Below the pieces are notes generated by a model, which was not told where the DNA came from, did no database searches, and saw only the letters and a list, made by a program, of their open reading frames with translations. The translations under genes and the position numbers were made by a program. 64,000 nucleotides of DNA from DYFT01 sp041695085 (GTDB lineage Bacteria > Bacteroidota > Ignavibacteria > UBA10030), in assembly GCA_041695085.1 (NCBI GenBank), contig JBGFRO010000049.1, positions 62,001 through 126,000 on the forward strand, read 5' to 3'. This document shows, in pieces, positions 57,900 to 64,000 of this stretch. Numbering within the stretch: position 1 is the stretch's first letter; each line of letters opens with the position of its first letter.

Positions 57900-58921
57900 A
57901 TGCACTTCTCGAAAAATCTGACCAAATCCAGCGTGAGTTTGATGAGGCACTTGCGCAAGCGAACGATCGGGACGAGCTCGAACGTGTGCGAATCCGGTTT
58001 CTGAGCCGACATGGGCTGGTGGCACAACTCTTCGAGCAGTTAAAAGAGATCCCAAGCGAGGAAAAACCGTCGGTCGGCAAAGCTCTCAATATTCTGAAAG
58101 CGCGGACCCTCGAACGGTTCCATGAAAAGAAACGGACTCTTGAGCGGCCGCCAGGCGACGTGGGGAAGGAAGTCGATCTTACTCTCCCGGGACGCCCACG
58201 TCCCATCGGAACGCGACATCCCATTACACAAACCATCGATGAGATACGACAGATCTTCGCCAGCATGGGTTTCTCGATTGCATACGGTCCAGAGATCGAG
58301 AGCGATTATTACAACTTCGAAGCTCTGAATTTTCCCCCCGATCATCCCGCGCGCGACATGCAGGACACATTCTTTTTGTCAAAAGGCAAGAAGGTTCTGC
58401 TCCGCACGCACACATCGCCGGTTCAGATTCGTACGATGGAACGTCAGCGTCCGCCCGTGCGTGAAATCATGCCCGGTCGAGTCTATCGCAATGAAGCTGT
58501 GAGCGCTCGCAGTCTCGTGAGCTTTCATCAGATTGAGGGGTTGTATGTTGATCGCGGCGTTACCTTCAGCGAACTCAAAGGAACGCTGGTGGCGTTCGCG
58601 CACCAATTTTACGGCAAGGATGTGCAGTATCGGTTCCGACCGACGTTCTTCCCGTTTACCGAGCCGAGTGCGGATATGCATATCTCGTGCTTTCTCTGCA
58701 AAGGGAAGGGTTGTCGTATGTGCAAGTATGGCGGATGGCTCGAAATTCTCGGTGCCGGTATGGTGCATCCGCATGTGTTCAAATACGTCGGCTACGATCC
58801 CGAAAAGTATTCAGGTTTTGCGTTTGGGATGGGGATTGAGCGAATCGCTTCGCTCCGATATGGGGTGGATGATATTCGAATGTTCTATGAGAACGACGTG
58901 AGATTTCTCCGACAATTCTGA
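57896..58921 (+). CDS. pheS: Phenylalanyl-tRNA synthetase, alpha subunit
   Basis: 341 residues. The N-terminal coiled coil (about 1-85) binds tRNA. The class II core has RPIGTRHPITQTIDEIRQIF, the motif 2 stretch SFHQIEGLYVDRGVTFSELK, a cysteine cluster CFLCKGKGCRMCKYGGWLEI and motif 3 GFAFGMGIERIASLRYG. It forms the (alpha-beta)2 enzyme with PheT. The four-cysteine insertion is common in bacterial PheS and may bind zinc. The start overlaps a short upstream ORF. Confidence 0.97.
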   Translation: MNALLEKSDQIQREFDEALAQANDRDELERVRIRFLSRHGLVAQLFEQLKEIPSEEKPSVGKALNILKARTLERFHEKKRTLERPPGDVGKEVDLTLPGRPRPIGTRHPITQTIDEIRQIFASMGFSIAYGPEIESDYYNFEALNFPPDHPARDMQDTFFLSKGKKVLLRTHTSPVQIRTMERQRPPVREIMPGRVYRNEAVSARSLVSFHQIEGLYVDRGVTFSELKGTLVAFAHQFYGKDVQYRFRPTFFPFTEPSADMHISCFLCKGKGCRMCKYGGWLEILGAGMVHPHVFKYVGYDPEKYSGFAFGMGIERIASLRYGVDDIRMFYENDVRFLRQF

Positions 58922-58934
58922 CGAAGCATTTGGT

Positions 58935-61367
58935 ATGAAGATTTCACACAGCTGGCTGAAAGAATATATTCGGTTTTCTCTCTCACCGCCTCAGCTTGCA
59001 GCGAGACTCTCCATGCTCGGTCTCGAAGTGGAGCGTTACGAAAACAGCGGCGCGAAATATGAGAAGTTCGTCGTCGGTCATGTCCTCGAGCGATCAAAAC
59101 ACCCACATGCCGACCGCCTCTCGGTCTGCCGAGTGGACGTGGGTGCTGAAGTACTGCAGATCGTCTGTGGAGCACCTAATGTCGCTGCCGGACAGAAGGT
59201 TGCTGTTGGACTACCCGGTGCGACGGTACCAAGAGATCAGCACGACCCGCAAGGACGCCCCTTTGTGCTTCAACGAACAGCAATACGAGGGGTAGAATCA
59301 CAAGGGATGATCTGCTCGGAATATGAACTCGACTTGGGAGACGATCGGGATGGCATCTTGATCCTCGATGAAAAGGCGAAGGTCGGGCGCAAGCTTGCAG
59401 ATCACCTGGGACTCAACGACGTTCAGTACGAGGTGGAGATTACTGCAAACCGAGGCGATTGGTTGAGCCATATCGGCGTCGCACGGGAAATGCAGGTGTT
59501 GACCGGCAGGAGGGCGGCATTACCGAAGATCCGACTCAAAGAAAGCCGCATTACCACTGCATCGCAAGCGAAGGTCCACATCTTGGATCCCAAGCGGTGC
59601 AGGAGATATGCGGCGAGAGTCGTCAGAGGAATTCGTGTTGGTCCATCTCCCATCTGGCTCCAAAATCGGCTTTCTGCTATCGGCATCCGATCCATCAACA
59701 ACGTCGTCGATATCACGAACTATGTTATGATGGAGACCGGACAACCGGTTCATGCGTTCGACTACGACCAACTGGCCGGGAGGACGATTCGTGTGCGATG
59801 CGCGGACGAGGGAGAGACATTTGTCACGCTCGATGGAAAGCAGAGGATCCTGCGGTCGGATATTCTGATGATTTGCGACGCCGAAAAGCATGTGGCGATT
59901 GCCGGCGTCATGGGAGGTGCCAATTCAGAGATCAGTGCGGAAACGACAAACGTGCTCATCGAAAGTGCGAACTTCGAACCGAGCAATATCCGCCGTACAT
60001 CGAAGTATCTCGGTATGTCGACCGACGCCTCACAGAGATTCGAGCGCGGAGTCGATATCGAGATGGCACCGTATGCAGCGGATCGCGTAGCACAGTTGCT
60101 TATGGAGATCGCTGGGGGGGAAGTGTTAAAGGGCGTTATCGATTTCTATCCGCGAAAACTGAAGCAGGCTATAATTACCTTGCGGCCTTCACGCGCCAAT
60201 GAATTGTTGGGAACCCGGATCTCAGATCAGCAAATGGTTCGTTTCCTTAGGCGACTTAATTTGCGATTGACGAAAAGGTCCAAGAACCTGCTGGAGTTCG
60301 AGGTTCCGACGTATCGGCTGGACCTCGAAGAAGAGATCGACCTCATCGAAGAATTGGCTCGTGTGTACGGTTACAACAACATTGAAACGGAGACAAGAAC
60401 GACGATTGAATTCTCAAAACCGATTGTGACTCGGACGGTTCACGATGAAATTCGTACTTACCTCTCCGGGGCTGGATTTCAAGAGATTCTGGGGTTCAGT
60501 CTCATCCCGCCACCAAAGGTTGATTTCCCGTCAATCCGGGCAGTTGAGGTTCTGAACCCTGTAACGTCGGAGGCGGCGGTGCTCCGGACAAGTTTGCTCC
60601 ACAGCGCACTGCCTGTCGCAAAGCACAATTGGGCTCACGGCGAAAGGGATCTGAGGTTGTATGAAATAGGCACAGTCTTCTCCCGGCGTAATGGATCGAA
60701 TGGCGACAAGGACGAGGAGCTCGAAAGTTACGCTGAGGAAGAGCGTCTCCTGATCTTGTTGAGTGGCAGAACAGCGAAGCCTCAATTCAATGCAGGTAGT
60801 CGTGAGGTTGATCTTTTCGATCTGAAGGGTGAGATTGAGGCTTTACTCTCCAAGTTTAACCTTGACAAATATCGTTTTATTTCTTATGATAGCGCCACAG
60901 CTTTAATTGAAAGCGCTCTAGCGGTTGAAATCAATGGTACTTACGCAGGGTTGCTCGGAAAGCTCGCCAAGTCGGTTGCCGAAAGGTTTGATATTGAGGA
61001 TGAGGTTTTCGTCAGCGAGTTGAATTTAGAATTGATCGAGCAGGCCCATCAAAGGGAGAAGAAGTATCGAGCGTTGCCGAGATTCCCGAGCGTGAAGCGC
61101 GATTTGGCATTCGTTGTTGACTCATCCATCTCACATGAACGAATCGAATCTGCGATCCGGGCTGCAGGTGAAGGATTTATTTCGGAACTGTTGTTATTCG
61201 ATTTGTATGTCGGGGAGCAGGTTGGGCCGGGCAAAAAGAGTCTCGCCTACGCGTTGAAGTTCCAGCCCTATGAAAAAACGATGACGGATGCCGAGGCTGA
61301 TGCGTTGGTCAAGAAAATTGTGAGGGCTGTGGAAGAAGGGTGTGGTGCACGACTTCGAAGTGAATAA
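58935..61367 (+). CDS. pheT: Phenylalanyl-tRNA synthetase, beta subunit
   Basis: 810 residues. Domain order: N-terminal B1 and the EMAP-like tRNA-binding domain (about 40-150), the B3/B4 editing domain, the B5 DNA-binding-like domain, the catalytic-like core and the C-terminal FDX-ACB anticodon domain (about 715-810, ALPRFPSVKRDLAFVVD). Start ATG 58935 is 13 bases after pheS. It is the last gene of the thrS-pheT set. Confidence 0.96.
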   Translation: MKISHSWLKEYIRFSLSPPQLAARLSMLGLEVERYENSGAKYEKFVVGHVLERSKHPHADRLSVCRVDVGAEVLQIVCGAPNVAAGQKVAVGLPGATVPRDQHDPQGRPFVLQRTAIRGVESQGMICSEYELDLGDDRDGILILDEKAKVGRKLADHLGLNDVQYEVEITANRGDWLSHIGVAREMQVLTGRRAALPKIRLKESRITTASQAKVHILDPKRCRRYAARVVRGIRVGPSPIWLQNRLSAIGIRSINNVVDITNYVMMETGQPVHAFDYDQLAGRTIRVRCADEGETFVTLDGKQRILRSDILMICDAEKHVAIAGVMGGANSEISAETTNVLIESANFEPSNIRRTSKYLGMSTDASQRFERGVDIEMAPYAADRVAQLLMEIAGGEVLKGVIDFYPRKLKQAIITLRPSRANELLGTRISDQQMVRFLRRLNLRLTKRSKNLLEFEVPTYRLDLEEEIDLIEELARVYGYNNIETETRTTIEFSKPIVTRTVHDEIRTYLSGAGFQEILGFSLIPPPKVDFPSIRAVEVLNPVTSEAAVLRTSLLHSALPVAKHNWAHGERDLRLYEIGTVFSRRNGSNGDKDEELESYAEEERLLILLSGRTAKPQFNAGSREVDLFDLKGEIEALLSKFNLDKYRFISYDSATALIESALAVEINGTYAGLLGKLAKSVAERFDIEDEVFVSELNLELIEQAHQREKKYRALPRFPSVKRDLAFVVDSSISHERIESAIRAAGEGFISELLLFDLYVGEQVGPGKKSLAYALKFQPYEKTMTDAEADALVKKIVRAVEEGCGARLRSE

Positions 61368-61411
61368 ATCCTGCAATTCGAGATTCCAGCAGACCCTAAA
61401 GGAGTCCAATC

Positions 61412-61753
61412 TTGCCTGAACAGCAAGTGGAACCTGAGGTGACACAGCCGAAAGACTTACGGAGCTTAGAAGCTTCGCTTCAACTACTTTGGGAGAAGGC
61501 ACGCCGCGTTTCGGAGGTGATTCTTCAGTTAAAGGAATCGAATCAACAACTGCGGGTGAAAGTTGCGGAGCTAGAAGAACGGGAACAGGAGATGAGGACT
61601 GCATTAGAGGCGAAGGAGAAGGAGGTCGATCGACTGCGGCACGACGTTCAAAGGCTTCAGATGAATGGTTCTGAGGCGTTTACCAAAGAGGAGCGGGAGG
61701 CGATCAAGGCGCGCATCAAGGAACTCATCGCCAAGATCAATGCTCGGTTGTAG
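61412..61753 (+). CDS. Coiled-coil protein, ZapB-like candidate
   Basis: 113 residues from TTG 61412, with AAAGGAG (61397-61403) eight bases upstream. From about residue 18 to 85 it is a continuous heptad coiled coil (LQLLWEKARRVSEVILQLKE, then QQLRVKVAELEEREQEMR), and a short helical tail with KARIKELIAKINARL follows. No enzyme motif. It sits directly before zapA, where small coiled-coil division proteins are common, so a ZapB-like partner of the Z ring is a reasonable guess. Homology was not established. Confidence 0.7.
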   Translation: MPEQQVEPEVTQPKDLRSLEASLQLLWEKARRVSEVILQLKESNQQLRVKVAELEEREQEMRTALEAKEKEVDRLRHDVQRLQMNGSEAFTKEEREAIKARIKELIAKINARL

Positions 61754-61829
61754 GAATTGACACACTGATCGCGGTCAGCACCAACACTCAAACATGAGGG
61801 AGCACACCACGCACTGATTGTTTACCAGT

Positions 61830-62138
61830 ATGAATGGGAAGAGCATCAAAGTAAAAATCTTCGGGTCGGAATATCCTCTACGCGGTGAGAACGAGGACTT
61901 TACGAAAAAGATAGCGGGGTACGTGGATCATATGATTTCGTCCATCCACGAAAAAATTCCCGAACAACCGCCGTTGACGGTGGCGGTTCTTTCTGCGTTG
62001 AACATTACCGAGGATCTGATGAAAGAGCGAGAGCGGAATCAACTAGCGATGACGCATCTCGAAACGGAAATCACCAAGCTGTCGAACTATCTCGATAATT
62101 GCCTTGATGTTGGGGTTGAAGCATCACCCCGCTCATAA
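61830..62138 (+). CDS. zapA: Cell division protein ZapA
   Basis: 102 residues from ATG 61830; a TTG at 61818 is the alternative. The N-terminal beta strands NGKSIKVKIFGSEYPLRGEN and the helix AGYVDHMISSIHEKIP are the ZapA fold, followed by the long dimerising helix to the C-terminus. It crosslinks FtsZ filaments. The order zapA, structured RNA, then rny matches the known habit of 6S RNA genes to follow zapA in some bacteria. Confidence 0.88.
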   Translation: MNGKSIKVKIFGSEYPLRGENEDFTKKIAGYVDHMISSIHEKIPEQPPLTVAVLSALNITEDLMKERERNQLAMTHLETEITKLSNYLDNCLDVGVEASPRS

Positions 62139-62195
62139 CTCATTGTTTGAATTGTTCTTTTACACTTAGGCGGGCGGATTATGGTTCAATTGTGT

Positions 62196-62442
62196 AACCG
62201 CACCGTTGCCGCGATCAAAACTATTAAAGAACCTGACAGTTCCTTTAATAGGGAGCTTGACTCATAAGCGTGGAGCGCATGCCACCTTCTCCGTTATAGG
62301 CGGGGAATGCCAAGCGATGACTCCGCCTCTGGCGGACGAGCGGGTAGTGGAAGTGTGAAATGCTTAGGCAAGCACCCACCGTGTTGAAATCTGAGGTTCT
62401 TTCAATACAACCTTGATTGTGGGCTGACGAGTGCGGTTTTTT
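62196..62442 (+). ncRNA. Structured RNA candidate, possible 6S RNA
   Basis: The 345-base gap between zapA and rny holds a nested fold. AACCGCACCGTTGCC (62196-62210) pairs with GGCTGACGAGTGCGGTT (62422-62438), 15 pairs with two single bulges, and a T run begins right after (62437-62442). Inside, AAAGAACCT (62226-62234) pairs with AGGTTCTTT (62394-62402). A rod of about 245 bases ending in a U tract, just after zapA, fits 6S RNA, which is encoded there in gammaproteobacteria. Against it: a local 12-bp hairpin (62221-62232 with 62239-62251) competes with the inner stem, no promoter was found and no consensus was matched. Confidence 0.42.
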
Positions 62443-62483
62443 ATTGTTCGTCCCCATTGTGACATGAAGAAGGGGAACATCCT

Positions 62484-64000
62484 ATGGAAACGATTCTGCT
62501 CATCATTGCGGTAGCGATCATCGGCGGAATTTCTTTCTTTGCCGGCTGGTTTCTGAACGCCCGGTCCGGCCAGAACAAGATCGCCAGCGCCGAAGAACGG
62601 GCGCGCCGCATTATCGAAGACGCCGAAAAAGAGGCGAATAATCTTAAGAAAGAGAAGCTCCTTGAAGCGAAAGATGAATGGTATAAGAAAAAGAAAGAGT
62701 TCGAGTCCGAGGTTCAGTCGAAACGAAACAAGCTCCAGGCTTTTGAAAAACAACTGATTTCCCGTGAGGAAAATGTCGACCGTAAACTGGACCTGTTGAG
62801 CAAAAAGGAGTCAAGTCTCCAAACCGTCGACCGTGAGCTGAATGAACGACGAAAACGGCTTGATGAACGGGAAAAGGAATTGGACCGATTGGTCGATGAA
62901 GAGAACAGTAGACTTGAACGTATTTCCGGATTTTCCAAAGATGAGGCGAAAAAGCACTTGGTGGAAAACTTGATCGAAACGGTCAAGACTGAATCCGCAC
63001 AAATGCTCAAGGAGATTCGCGATAAGACAAAGGAGGAGGCAAGGCGCGAAGCGCAAAAGATTATTGTCCAGGCTATCCAGCGCACCGCCGCCGATCATAC
63101 GGTTGAAACCACGGTGAGCGTTCTCAACCTCGAAAGCGATGAGTTAAAAGGGAGGATTATTGGTCGGGAGGGGCGGAACATCCGTGCCTTCGAAGCGGCG
63201 ACGGGCGTGGATGTGATTGTTGACGACACACCCGAAGCAGTGATTCTTTCGGGCTTCGATCCGTTTCGACGAGAGGTCGCACGCATTGCACTCGAACGCC
63301 TGATCGCCGACGGAAGGATTCATCCCGCCCGTATTGAAGAAGTGGTGGAGAAGGTGAAGCAGGAACTCGAGGAAGAAGTAAAACGCACTGGCGAAAATGC
63401 CCTTCTTGAAGTCGGCCTCCACGGTGCACATCCGGAGATAGTGAAACACATCGGCAAGATGAAGTATCGGTCGAGCTATGGTCAGAACCTTCTTCAACAT
63501 TCCATCGAGACTGCCTTCCTTGCCGGCATCATGGCCTCGGAGCTCCGATTGGATGCGAACCTTGCGAAGCGGGGTGGATTGCTGCACGACATTGGAAAGA
63601 CGGTGGATAAGAACATTGAAGGACCGCATGCTCTTATCGGCTACGAGCTGTGTAAGAAGTATAACGAGCACGCGATTGTGTCGAACGCCGTCGGTGCCCA
63701 TCACGAGGATATTCCTATGGAGCACCCGATTGCAGCTCTCGTGCAGGCTGCGGATGCCATCAGCGGAGCGCGCCCCGGAGCACGCCGTGAATCGGTCGAA
63801 GGCTACGTCAAGCGTCTGGAGAAACTCGAATCGCTCGCGAAATCGTTCAATGGCGTTTTGAATACATACGCAATCCAAGCGGGCCGCGAAGTACGTGTTA
63901 TCGCGAATCATGACATTCTGGACGACGCAGCCGCCGACCAGCTCTCACACGACATCGCGAACAAGATCCAGCAAGAAATGGAATACCCGGGACAGATTAA
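62484..64000 (+). CDS. rny: Ribonuclease Y (3' end cut by window edge)
   Basis: 505 codons visible; the frame is open at base 64000 and by family length only about 15 residues are missing. Layout: an N-terminal membrane anchor (residues 3-23), a long charged coiled coil (about 30-185, many E/K/R), the KH domain with GRIIGREGRNIRAFEAATG, and the HD domain with HSIETAFLAGIMASELRLD, then GGLLHDIGK and AVGAHHEDIP. It is an endoribonuclease that starts mRNA decay at the membrane. ATG 62484 follows GAAGGGGAAC. It is downstream of zapA and the RNA candidate. Confidence 0.96.
   Translation, partial: METILLIIAVAIIGGISFFAGWFLNARSGQNKIASAEERARRIIEDAEKEANNLKKEKLLEAKDEWYKKKKEFESEVQSKRNKLQAFEKQLISREENVDRKLDLLSKKESSLQTVDRELNERRKRLDEREKELDRLVDEENSRLERISGFSKDEAKKHLVENLIETVKTESAQMLKEIRDKTKEEARREAQKIIVQAIQRTAADHTVETTVSVLNLESDELKGRIIGREGRNIRAFEAATGVDVIVDDTPEAVILSGFDPFRREVARIALERLIADGRIHPARIEEVVEKVKQELEEEVKRTGENALLEVGLHGAHPEIVKHIGKMKYRSSYGQNLLQHSIETAFLAGIMASELRLDANLAKRGGLLHDIGKTVDKNIEGPHALIGYELCKKYNEHAIVSNAVGAHHEDIPMEHPIAALVQAADAISGARPGARRESVEGYVKRLEKLESLAKSFNGVLNTYAIQAGREVRVIANHDILDDAAADQLSHDIANKIQQEMEYPGQI

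Overview
The window reads as an ordinary chromosomal segment of a free-living bacterium, mostly housekeeping and biosynthetic genes with short gaps and moderate GC. Several signs point to the Bacteroidota/Chlorobiota/Rhodothermota side of the FCB group. Upstream regions repeatedly show the promoter form TTG-N19/20-TAnnTTTG, which is the primary-sigma consensus of that group. A nhaD antiporter gene lies inside the respiratory complex I cluster, an arrangement known from Rhodothermus marinus. Both GlnRS and AsnRS are encoded. Good Shine-Dalgarno sites (AAAGGAG, GGAGG) precede many genes, which argues against Bacteroidia or Flavobacteriia and for an early-branching lineage (Ignavibacteria-, Kryptonia- or Rhodothermus-like). 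No phage, complete IS, CRISPR array or defence island is visible.

Layout. (1) 1-298: tail of an eIF-2B-like gene. (2) 329-19479: a long amino-acid cluster, ilvD-ilvB-ilvN-gltB-ilvC-cimA-orf81-aroF-leuA-leuC-leuD-proC-leuB, preceded by a promoter and a 47-codon leader ORF packed with Leu/Ile/Val codons (382-525). It gives a route from pyruvate and acetyl-CoA to the 2-oxo acids of Ile, Val and Leu, with citramalate synthase feeding the Ile branch. Glutamate synthase would supply the amino donor. (3) 19562-23500: translation genes rplM-rpsI, rpsB-tsf, pyrH-frr. (4) 23563-28377, minus strand: MFS efflux pump, TauE/SafE protein, polA. (5) 28692-29136: two tRNA-Ser genes and a tRNA fragment. (6) 29305-38275: gltX-glnS, folB-folK-dNK, asnS and a NatAB-like ABC exporter. 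(7) 38315-47636: nuoJKLM-nhaD-nuoN, nnr, vanZ-like. (8) 47632-54456: tonB, tgt, yajC, ribBA, greA, a CYTH protein, tRNA-Gly/Cys/Leu, a small ORF and an aldo/keto reductase. (9) 54507-61367: tRNA-Val, thrS-infC-rpmI-rplT-pheS-pheT. (10) 61412-64000: a ZapB-like coiled coil, zapA, a structured RNA candidate in the position of 6S RNA, and rny, which runs off the end.

The most interesting signals are regulatory and sit between the obvious genes: the branched-chain leader ORF before ilvD; a 21-codon ORF with a Phe-Phe-Phe run whose stop overlaps the pheS start; infC starting at ATC; a promoter followed at once by a terminator before gltX; and the 345-bp structured region between zapA and rny. I found no clearly new multi-gene system. 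The best candidates for undescribed biology are the attenuation-type leaders and the zapA-rny RNA.
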